NCBI GenBank assembly: GCA_011524845.1
Contig: WTJL01000044.1
Coordinates: 1 to 5,113, forward strand
From: Flavobacteriales bacterium
GTDB taxonomy: Bacteria; Bacteroidota; Bacteroidia; Flavobacteriales_D; Sanyastnellaceae
Direction: 5' to 3'
Length of the DNA stretch: 5,113 nt
The notes under the pieces were generated by a model, which made no database searches, was not told the origin of the DNA, and was given only the letters and a program-made list of their open reading frames with translations. A program made the position numbers and the translations under genes. Every line of letters starts with the position of its first letter. Position 1 is the stretch's first letter. Positions 1 through 5,113 of this stretch are shown here, one piece after another.

Positions 1-19
1 TTCCAACGTGTTTCATCAT
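1..19 (-). CDS. Possible start of a minus-strand gene, cut by the left edge
   Basis: On the minus strand, tandem ATG codons at 17-19 and 14-16 open a frame reading M-M-K-H-V-G that stays open to base 1. Only six codons are visible, so no function can be given. The support is indirect: an exact Bacteroidota-type -7 motif (TAGTTTTG) lies 31 bases upstream on the same strand, a normal leader length, and the neighbouring FAS1 gene points the other way, leaving a plausible divergent intergenic region at 20-135. Either ATG could be the start. This could equally be a chance frame. Confidence 0.35.
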
Positions 20-50
20 GTCCGAGGTTTGATCATTGCATCCTCGTTGA

Positions 51-58
51 CAAAACTA
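51..58 (-). promoter_or_regulatory. Candidate -7 promoter element (TAnnTTTG) for the left-edge gene
   Basis: The minus strand reads TAGTTTTG here, an exact match to the TAnnTTTG -7 element used by the primary sigma factor of Bacteroidota. It lies 31 bases before the tandem ATG at 19. I see no convincing -33 TTG/TTTG at the usual spacing of about 19-23 bases, which lowers confidence. The 116 bases from 20 to 135 hold no other gene that I can support. Confidence 0.35.
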
Positions 59-135
59 CACCACCAAGACCTCTGCGGTTCACGACGTTGTTCACAAACC
101 ATCCACGGACCGAGGCCTGTGCGTACCTTCCGTCC

Positions 136-774
136 ATGAATCGAATCCCCTCCTTTTTGTCCACGGGCATGTGGACGTTGGCCTTCGCAGGACTTACCGT
201 TGTAGGAATGCAAAGCTGTTCGTCTTCTTCGGCTCCCGAGGCTTCCAAGGAGGTGGAACAGACCCCTGCCTCCAAAATCAGCCCAGCAGGTCGACAAAGC
301 ATGGACCGACGCACCGACGAAGTGATGCGGTTTCAGGAGATGAACAAAGTGGAGGTAGAGAACAAAATCAGCCCTTACCGCTACGTCATCAGCACGGAGC
401 GCTACTCGATTTTTGGACAACTGGTCAAAGCCTCCTCTCACAGCAGAACCATCCACGGAAGTGGGGTGACGTTGTTGTGTCCCACGGACGAGGCCTTCGA
501 TTCGTTCGACAATTGGAAAATGATGCTGCGCCGCGGAAGCCAGCAAGAATTGGACGATTTCGTGGCCAACCACGTGCTTCCGATCACCCTGACCTACGAA
601 GACCTCAAAAAGAAGGACACGCACACGAACCTCGCAGGCGAAACCATCGAGATGAACCTGCGTGGCGGGGTGTCGGCCAACGGTGCCCACGTGCGCAGCG
701 GCTACATCCCCACCGACCGGGGAAACGTCATTGGTTTGGACGGCGTCGTGTTTGTTCCCTTCGCCCTGCGCTGA
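136..774 (+). CDS. Fasciclin (FAS1) domain lipoprotein
   Basis: This 212-residue protein is probably a lipid-anchored envelope protein with one FAS1 domain, a fold linked to cell adhesion and carbohydrate or protein binding; the ligand cannot be read from sequence. Residues 1-27 form a lipoprotein-type signal (short N-region, hydrophobic stretch around 12-25), ending at Cys28 in M-Q-S-C followed by four Ser. Position -3 is Met rather than Leu, a relaxed lipobox. A polar linker runs to about residue 75. FAS1 then fills the rest: the H1 motif is TLLCPTDEAF (112-121), the central helix ends in NHVLP (145-149), and the H2 motif NVIGLDGVVFVP (197-208) lies four residues before the C-terminus. The ATG at 136 is preferred over an in-frame ATG at 88, because the upstream start puts 16 extra residues before the signal. 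No Shine-Dalgarno is visible. The FG-GAP gene follows after 39 bp on the same strand. The FAS1 call is strong; the biological role is unknown. Confidence 0.88.
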   Translation: MNRIPSFLSTGMWTLAFAGLTVVGMQSCSSSSAPEASKEVEQTPASKISPAGRQSMDRRTDEVMRFQEMNKVEVENKISPYRYVISTERYSIFGQLVKASSHSRTIHGSGVTLLCPTDEAFDSFDNWKMMLRRGSQQELDDFVANHVLPITLTYEDLKKKDTHTNLAGETIEMNLRGGVSANGAHVRSGYIPTDRGNVIGLDGVVFVPFALR

Positions 775-791
775 CCCACGCGCAACATTCT

Positions 792-812
792 CAAGGAACC
801 AAGGGTTCTTTG
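792..812 (+). other. Short inverted repeat between the FAS1 and FG-GAP genes
   Basis: CAAGGAACC (792-800) can pair with GGTTCTTTG (804-812) across a three-base loop, giving nine pairs of which one is G-U. There is no T-run after it, so it does not look like a classic intrinsic terminator. It ends one base before the ATG at 814. It could be a weak attenuator, a translation-modulating hairpin, or chance. If it folds in the mRNA it would sit against the 814 start, mildly favouring the alternative ATG at 832. Confidence 0.3.
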
Positions 813-813
813 A

Positions 814-3138
814 ATGCACCAAACCCTGCCCATGACCCGTCTTCTCCCCCTTGCTTGGGGCGCCCTTGCCCTGTTCACAAGCGCTGCTGCAACGGCCCAA
901 ACCCTTCCTCCTTCTTGGACCCGAGCCGACTGGGACGTGACCCTGACCGAGGGTCCGCTGTCCAACCCTTGGGTGGGTGGGTTGACTGCGCCGCAATGGT
1001 CCCCGTTCGACGCCGACCTCGACGGCGACGAGGACTTGTTTGCCTTTGACCGGGATGGCTCGCGCCTGTTGCTGTTTGAGCGGGTGACCAGCGAAGGCAA
1101 TGCCGAAGGAGACTTTGTGGTGCGATGGGATTGGGTGCAAGGGTGGCCGGACATGGTCGATTGGTGCCTGCTGCGCGACTACAACTGCGACGGAAAACCC
1201 GACATCTTCACCAGCCACCAGAACGGCATTCGGGTGTTCACCAACGTCACTGAACCCGGTGAAGGGCCGTCGTTTGACCCCAACCCCATCACGTTGGTCG
1301 CCACGTTCGACCTCGTGGGCTCTGCCCCCAGCGAATTGCCTGTGATTTGTTTGGGGATGGACCTGCCGGCCATCTTGGACCACGACGACGACGGCGATTT
1401 GGACATCATCACGTTCACGGAAACGGCCACCACCTTGTACCGGTTCCAAGGCCAAACCCCGTGTGGACTCGACCTGCAGTGCACCAACCGCTGCTACGGC
1501 ATGCTTGCAGAAGCCGCGGAGAACAATGCGCTCTTCATTGGCGACGAATTTGAATGCTCGTTCAACGTGGAAGATCCCGGCATGCCCGTGGTCGGACTGG
1601 CGGAACGCACTGGACTTCATGCGGGCGGCGCCATCACCTCTTTGCAGCTTGAACCTGGCGGCCCCAAAGACCTGTTGATCAGCGACGTGACCTACCCGCA
1701 AACCTTGGGCGTCGTCTTGGAAACGGCGGCTTCATCTCTCGACAGTGCAACGTTTGTGGACCCCGCCTTTCCGGCAAGCCTCTACGGAGACCAAGCCGTG
1801 GACCTCCCGAGGTTTCCCGCTGCGTATCACATAGACGTGGACCAAGACGGGATTCGAGACCTCTTGTTCTCTCCCAACACTCCCTTGGAAACGAACGACG
1901 ACGAAAGCGTTCATTTCTACCGAAACACCGGCACCGAGGACGCCCCTTCGTGGTCGTTTGAAACGGACAACTACCTGCAAGGAAGGATGATCGACTTGGG
2001 ACGAGGCGCCTACCCTTCGTTCCACGACTTCGATGGAGATGGCCTCCTCGACTTAGCCGTCGCCAATAAAGAACGCTACGAGGGCATCGACCAAACGCCC
2101 GCGGCCGTGGCAGTGTTCCGCAACGAAGGGACGGCTTCTGCCCCGTCCTTCGTGCTGGTGGACTTGGATTGGATCGCCCTTTCCGACTTCCAAATCGAAA
2201 GTCCCTACCCAGCCTTTGGTGACCTCGACGGAGACGGCGACCTCGATGTCTTGGTCGGCGATGAATTGGGACGCATTCACGCGTACACCAATGTGGCCGA
2301 GCCTGGAGCGTGGCCGGAATTCACCCTCGCCGCATTGTCCATTCCCGACGCCGAGACAGGCGAAGCCATTGACGTGGGACAATTTGCCACTCCCCAACTG
2401 GTGGACATGGACGGAGACGGCGACCTCGACATGGTCGTGGGCGAAAAGAACGGCACGCTGACGCTGTTCGAACGCAACTCCCTCGGGGAATGGTCCAAAT
2501 ACACCTCTCCCACCAACGGAGACAATTGGGGCAACATCGCGGTGGACAACCTGCTTGGCATCAACGGCTACAGCGTTCCTGCCCTCACGCCCACCGAAGA
2601 GGGCCTGCGGGTGTTTGTGGCCAACGAGACAGGCACCGTGCAAGATTTTGGACTCGCCTCCGAAGATTGGGACGCGGTGTTGGAGGAGGAGAACGAGGCT
2701 GTGTTTGGTCCTCGACAGGGCTTCCGATGTGCCGCAGCTTTGGCGGACGTCGATGGAGACGGCTTGCTGGACGCCCTGGTGGGCCTTCAAAATGGCGGCC
2801 TCCTCGCCTATGGAAGCAGCACCGATTCCACCGTGGTTGACGCTGCACCCTTGGTGGAACCTGCCCTGCCCTGGCGGGTCATGCCCAATCCAGGTTACGA
2901 GGTGTTGCGATGGGAGAGCGGCGTGCCCTGGAGTGGCCGATTGGACGTCTGGAACATGGCCGGTCAACACGTGGCCTCAGTGCCTGTGAACCAAGCCTCG
3001 CGGGGCGTTGTGGACACCGAAGGATGGGCCCCAGGCACGTACGTCATCCGTCCTGTGGCGGCTGAATCAGGATGGCCCGCAAACAGCAAGGGCGCTCCCG
3101 CAGGAACGCCCTTGACTTGGATCAAGTTGCCCGAGTAA
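814..3138 (+). CDS. Secreted FG-GAP/VCBS repeat protein with T9SS C-terminal sorting domain
   Basis: This 774-residue protein is probably exported by Sec, crosses the outer membrane by type IX secretion, and stays on the surface or is released. Residues 1-28 form a signal peptide ending A-T-A before Gln29; an in-frame ATG at 832 (Met7) gives a tidier 22-residue signal and may be the true start. Eight loops fit the D-x-D/N-x-D-G-x-x-D calcium-binding pattern and begin at D66, D122, D189, D341, D405, D470, D531 and D645. They are followed by strands such as LDVLVGDELG, as in beta-propeller FG-GAP/VCBS repeats. Two further segments (about 270-292 and 585-607) align with the repeat but have lost the aspartates. 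Cys217, 223, 227 and 248 cluster between repeats 3 and 4. Residues 690-774 look like a T9SS type A sorting domain: PNPG, a LDVWNMAGQ strand, then GTYVIR and a final WIKLPE strand. Such proteins are common in Bacteroidota; substrates are unknown, and no enzymatic domain is visible. Confidence 0.9.
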   Translation: MHQTLPMTRLLPLAWGALALFTSAAATAQTLPPSWTRADWDVTLTEGPLSNPWVGGLTAPQWSPFDADLDGDEDLFAFDRDGSRLLLFERVTSEGNAEGDFVVRWDWVQGWPDMVDWCLLRDYNCDGKPDIFTSHQNGIRVFTNVTEPGEGPSFDPNPITLVATFDLVGSAPSELPVICLGMDLPAILDHDDDGDLDIITFTETATTLYRFQGQTPCGLDLQCTNRCYGMLAEAAENNALFIGDEFECSFNVEDPGMPVVGLAERTGLHAGGAITSLQLEPGGPKDLLISDVTYPQTLGVVLETAASSLDSATFVDPAFPASLYGDQAVDLPRFPAAYHIDVDQDGIRDLLFSPNTPLETNDDESVHFYRNTGTEDAPSWSFETDNYLQGRMIDLGRGAYPSFHDFDGDGLLDLAVANKERYEGIDQTPAAVAVFRNEGTASAPSFVLVDLDWIALSDFQIESPYPAFGDLDGDGDLDVLVGDELGRIHAYTNVAEPGAWPEFTLAALSIPDAETGEAIDVGQFATPQLVDMDGDGDLDMVVGEKNGTLTLFERNSLGEWSKYTSPTNGDNWGNIAVDNLLGINGYSVPALTPTEEGLRVFVANETGTVQDFGLASEDWDAVLEEENEAVFGPRQGFRCAAALADVDGDGLLDALVGLQNGGLLAYGSSTDSTVVDAAPLVEPALPWRVMPNPGYEVLRWESGVPWSGRLDVWNMAGQHVASVPVNQASRGVVDTEGWAPGTYVIRPVAAESGWPANSKGAPAGTPLTWIKLPE
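3087..3114 (+). repeat. Perfect 8-bp inverted repeat inside the 3' end of the FG-GAP gene
   Basis: CAAGGGCG (3087-3094) and CGCCCTTG (3107-3114) are exact reverse complements with a 12-base loop. They lie within codons 758-768, inside an extra loop of the T9SS sorting domain and about 20 bases before the stop codon. There is no following T-run. It could help 3' end formation between the convergent genes, or be a chance pairing in GC-rich coding sequence. Confidence 0.35.
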
Positions 3139-3148
3139 CCGGGCAGTT
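3125..3148. terminator. Weak candidate bidirectional terminator hairpin between convergent genes
   Basis: A GCCCG/CGGGC core (3129-3133 with 3140-3144) around a six-base loop extends outward by a T-A pair, two wobble pairs on the plus-strand reading and an A-T pair. It spans the stop codon of the FG-GAP gene and reaches into the 21-bp gap before the mdh stop. The position is right for shared termination of two converging transcripts, but no T-run follows on either side, so function is uncertain. Confidence 0.3.
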
Positions 3149-3159
3149 GGTGAGATGGC

Positions 3160-4092
3160 TCAGAGGCTGAGGCCGTCCAACACGTGCTTCACGTCGCGCA
3201 CGGCCGTCTCGCTCGTGGCGAGCAACGCCTTCTCGTCGTCGTTCAAGTCCAACTCGATGATGCGCTCGATGCCGTTCTTGCCGAGGATGACGGGGACGCC
3301 CAAGTAGAGGTCGTTCACACCGTATTCACCGGTCAACCATGCACAGCATGGGAACACACGGCGCTGGTCACGCACAATGGCCTCGACCATTTGGGCTGCA
3401 GCCGCACCAGGAGCGTACCATGCAGAAGTGCCGAGCAGGTTCACAATTTCGCCTCCTCCCTTCTTGGTGCGCTCCACAATGGCGTTGAGCTTGTCTTCGT
3501 CGATGAGTTCGGTCACAGGGATGCCGCCCACCGTCGTGTAACGAGGAAGGGGAACCATGGTGTCGCCGTGGCCGCCCATCAACACCGCTTGGATGTCCTT
3601 GGGGCTGACGTTCAATTCTTCCGCAAGGAAGGCGCGGTAGCGGGCCGTGTCCAAGATGCCTGCCATGCCAAACACGCGCTTGCTGTCCACCTTCGCCGTG
3701 AGGTACGCGCAGTACGTCATGACGTCGAGGGGGTTGGACACGATGACCAAGATGGCCTCTGGGCTGTGCTTCATGACGTTCTCCGTCACGGTCTTCACAA
3801 TGCCGGCGTTTGTGGCGATCAAGTCGTCGCGGCTCATCCCCGGCTTGCGTGGCAGTCCACTCGTGATGACGACCACGTCCGACCCTGCGGTTTTGCTGTA
3901 GTCGTTGGTCGACCCCACTGTGCGGGTGTCGTACAAATTGATGGGGGCAGTTTCCCAGATGTCGAGGGCTTTGCCTTCGGCGAAGCCTTCTTTGATGTCC
4001 AACAAAACCACCTCATTGGCGACCTCACGGGTGGCCAACACATTGGCGCAAGTGGCACCTACGTTACCGGCGCCGACGACTGTTACTTTCAT
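3160..4092 (-). CDS. mdh: Malate dehydrogenase, NAD-dependent (LDH-like type)
   Basis: This cytoplasmic enzyme of the TCA cycle interconverts malate and oxaloacetate with NAD+/NADH. The 310-residue product matches the usual length for the LDH-like bacterial MDH group. The Rossmann fold opens with GAGNVGA (7-13), and Asp32 at the end of strand two is the residue that selects NAD over NADP. The mobile substrate loop contains Arg82 and Arg88 (LPRKPGMSR); Arg82 is the position that distinguishes malate from lactate dehydrogenases. Asn120 lies in SNPLD, Asp148 and Arg151 in ILDTAR, and the catalytic His175 in GGHGD, so all key residues are present. The ATG at 4092 puts the first beta strand (MKVTVVGAGN) at the N-terminus as in the family. 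The frame stays open upstream to an ATG at 4314, but those 74 residues are unlike MDH and overlap the divergent MORN gene. The gene faces the FG-GAP gene tail to tail and appears to be transcribed alone. Confidence 0.97.
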   Translation of the reverse strand: MKVTVVGAGNVGATCANVLATREVANEVVLLDIKEGFAEGKALDIWETAPINLYDTRTVGSTNDYSKTAGSDVVVITSGLPRKPGMSRDDLIATNAGIVKTVTENVMKHSPEAILVIVSNPLDVMTYCAYLTAKVDSKRVFGMAGILDTARYRAFLAEELNVSPKDIQAVLMGGHGDTMVPLPRYTTVGGIPVTELIDEDKLNAIVERTKKGGGEIVNLLGTSAWYAPGAAAAQMVEAIVRDQRRVFPCCAWLTGEYGVNDLYLGVPVILGKNGIERIIELDLNDDEKALLATSETAVRDVKHVLDGLSL

Positions 4093-4113
4093 GAATAGAA
4101 CGATTTGGGACTG

Positions 4114-4121
4114 CAAAAGTA
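4114..4121 (-). promoter_or_regulatory. Candidate -7 promoter element (TAnnTTTG) for mdh
   Basis: The minus strand reads TACTTTTG, an exact fit to the Bacteroidota -7 consensus, with 21 bases between it and the mdh ATG. Transcription would start near 4107, giving a leader of about 15 bases. A TTG occurs further upstream on this strand, but the spacer of 26 bases is longer than usual, so the -33 element is unclear. The motif supports the 4092 start over the longer frame beginning at 4314, whose ATG would lie upstream of this promoter. Confidence 0.5.
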
Positions 4122-4166
4122 CCCAAACCACGGGGCTTCGTCCACGACAAGACGCATCTTTGTTCC

Positions 4167-5113
4167 ATGACGCGTTCTCTCCTGCCCACTGTGCTTCCAT
4201 GCCTCTTCCTCGGCGTGTTTGGTTTGACGTTCTCTCCTTGCATGTGGGCGCAGCCATCGGCCCGCGCTCCTCAAGGGCAGGCGTACGACAGGCCGCTGAA
4301 CGCAGAAAACGCATGGCCTTCTGGAACGTTTGAGGTCGACTACAACCTCACCGACGAGGCAGGATTCCGTCACGGGAAATGGGTGCGCGTGTACGGCGAT
4401 GGCGCCCTCTACTACGCGGGGGAATACCTCCATGGCACCCCTGTGGGGAGTTGGTGGTATTTCCGAGAAAACGGCACCGCTCTGACCCATGTGGTCCACC
4501 GAACCGACGATCCGACCCGCTCCGACGCGACTGTGTTTGCTGCAGATGGCCGAGTGTCCGCACAAGGCGGGTACCTCCATCCTGCCCTGACCCTGAAAGC
4601 CGAGATCCTCGAGGACCGCCCGGCGCCGCCTGCGCGTCACGGGGTTTGGTCGTTGTTTTCGTCCAAAGGCCACCTCACGGCGACCGTGCACTACGACGCT
4701 GGCGTGAAGCACGGACTTGAAGAACGGTACCTCCCCAGTGGGGCCGTGTGTGAGCGTGGACAGCACGACCACGGCGAAATGGACGGCGAATGGAACGCCT
4801 GGCACGACAACGGCCTCCTTCGCCAACGCATCACTTACCGCCGCGGCACCTTGGACGGCCCCTTCGAGGCGTACTACGGCGGAGGCGGAAGGCTGAGCGA
4901 GGGCGCGTATTTGGACGGCGCAGAGGAAGGAAGCTGGAAATTCTACCTCGAAGACGGTCGGCTTCAACACATCCACCGGTACCGTGCGGGGCAGTTGATC
5001 GAAACCATCCGCGTCAATGGCACCTTCACCCAATGGCATGGCGAAGAGCGTCCAGCTTCTGAATTCAGCTACCGCAACAAACTGCTCGACGGACCATTCC
5101 GCGAATGGCACGA
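4167..5113 (+). CDS. Secreted MORN-repeat (YwqK-like) protein, 3' end missing
   Basis: The frame opens at ATG 4167 and stays open to the right edge (315 full codons plus two bases), so the C-terminus is outside the window. Residues 1-28 form a signal peptide (M-T-R-S-L-L, hydrophobic core, M-W-A before Gln29); Cys25 is not in a proper lipobox, so a soluble or surface location is likelier than a lipoprotein. The mature part has degenerate MORN_2-type repeats of about 20-25 residues in the pattern G-x-W/F-x-x-[YW]-x-x-[DN/S]G-x-L. Clear copies begin near HGKWVRVYGDGAL (69-81), VGSWWYFRENG (93-103), HGLEERYLPSGAV (182-194), DGEWNAWHDNGLL (206-218), DGPFEAYYGGGGRL (230-243), EGSWKFYLEDGRL (254-266) and DGPFREWH at the edge (308-315). 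Databases often call such proteins YwqK-family antitoxins, but no toxin partner is visible and the name should not be taken as function. MORN-type beta-hairpin repeats usually serve in binding; the ligand is unknown. It is divergent from mdh across 74 bp. A degenerate -7-like CATCTTTG (4155-4162) lies four bases before the ATG, too close for a normal leader. Confidence 0.85.
   Translation, partial: MTRSLLPTVLPCLFLGVFGLTFSPCMWAQPSARAPQGQAYDRPLNAENAWPSGTFEVDYNLTDEAGFRHGKWVRVYGDGALYYAGEYLHGTPVGSWWYFRENGTALTHVVHRTDDPTRSDATVFAADGRVSAQGGYLHPALTLKAEILEDRPAPPARHGVWSLFSSKGHLTATVHYDAGVKHGLEERYLPSGAVCERGQHDHGEMDGEWNAWHDNGLLRQRITYRRGTLDGPFEAYYGGGGRLSEGAYLDGAEEGSWKFYLEDGRLQHIHRYRAGQLIETIRVNGTFTQWHGEERPASEFSYRNKLLDGPFREWH

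Noticed and set aside
47..52. A TTGACA hexamer resembling a sigma-70 -35 box ahead of the FAS1 gene
   Set aside because: There is no TATAAT-like -10 at 16-18 bases, and Bacteroidota primary promoters do not use this consensus.
273..374. A 12-bp repeat (CAAAATCAGCCC at 273-284 and 363-374), in frame in the FAS1 gene
   Set aside because: It encodes K-I-S-P twice in the linker region, but flanking residues do not match, so there is no evidence of a duplicated unit.
97..459. A 13-bp repeat (AACCATCCACGGA at 97-109 and 447-459)
   Set aside because: One copy is intergenic and one is coding, they have no shared context, and a single repeat of this length is not very unlikely by chance in 5 kb.
16..1701. 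A 561-codon minus-strand open frame
   Set aside because: It lies antisense to the FAS1 and FG-GAP genes, has no recognisable domain, and contains runs such as repeated V and Q/G-rich stretches that arise when Asp/Gly-rich GC-rich codons are read backwards.
2221..2438. Near-identical DNA at 2227-2246 and 2410-2429
   Set aside because: It is explained by the repeated D-G-D-G-D-L-D calcium loop in the FG-GAP protein, not by a separate DNA repeat or CRISPR unit.
2053..2970. A 305-codon minus-strand open frame
   Set aside because: It is a shadow of the FG-GAP gene. Its repeated V-x-V-S-V-x-V-H stretches are the reverse reading of the D-x-D-G-D loops.
3184..4098. A 304-codon plus-strand open frame opposite mdh
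   Set aside because: The minus strand encodes a complete malate dehydrogenase with all catalytic residues; the plus frame has no domain or signal.
4093..4314. N-terminal extension of malate dehydrogenase by 74 residues
   Set aside because: The extension resembles no MDH, it would overlap the divergent gene, and the exact -7 motif at 4114-4121 places the transcript start downstream of the longer start codon.
4089..5111. A 340-codon minus-strand open frame at the right end
   Set aside because: It overlaps the signal-peptide-bearing MORN-repeat gene and the mdh promoter region and shows no recognisable family.
4167..5113. Toxin-antitoxin system suggested by the usual YwqK-family antitoxin label for MORN_2 proteins
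   Set aside because: The protein has a signal peptide, no toxin gene is adjacent in the window, and the label is a transferred name rather than evidence of function.

Overview
The window looks like ordinary chromosome from a high-GC member of the Bacteroidota. Four things point that way. A secreted protein carries a C-terminal type IX secretion (T9SS) sorting domain, which is essentially confined to that phylum. A fasciclin-domain lipoprotein has a Ser-rich start after its lipidation cysteine. Start codons lack recognisable Shine-Dalgarno sequences. Two start regions carry exact matches to the phylum's TAnnTTTG -7 promoter motif. By eye the base composition is GC-rich and similar throughout, with no sign of recent transfer. 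I would not name a genus.

Layout from left to right. (1) Bases 1-19 may be the first codons of a minus-strand gene running off the left edge, with a promoter-like motif at 51-58. (2) Bases 136-774, plus strand, encode a single-domain FAS1 (fasciclin) lipoprotein. (3) Bases 814-3138, plus strand, encode a 774-residue secreted FG-GAP/VCBS repeat protein with eight Ca2+-binding loops, at least two degenerate repeats and a C-terminal T9SS sorting domain. It starts 39 bp after the FAS1 gene, so the two may be co-transcribed. (4) Bases 3160-4092, minus strand, encode NAD-dependent malate dehydrogenase (mdh), convergent with the FG-GAP gene across only 21 bp. (5) Bases 4167-5113, plus strand, hold the 5' part of a secreted MORN-repeat (YwqK-like) protein, divergent from mdh and cut by the right edge.

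The genes do not form an evident pathway. mdh is a central-carbon housekeeping enzyme. The other three recognisable products are exported: a cell-surface adhesion-type lipoprotein, a T9SS cargo with a beta-propeller-like repeat array, and a periplasmic or surface MORN-repeat protein. Long antisense reading frames opposite several genes are best explained as GC-rich shadows. I found no CRISPR array, tRNA, rRNA, insertion sequence or other mobile element, and nothing that I would call a new biological system. The points most worth a second look are the unusual loop in the T9SS sorting domain, the degenerate FG-GAP repeats with a cysteine cluster, and the open-ended MORN gene.
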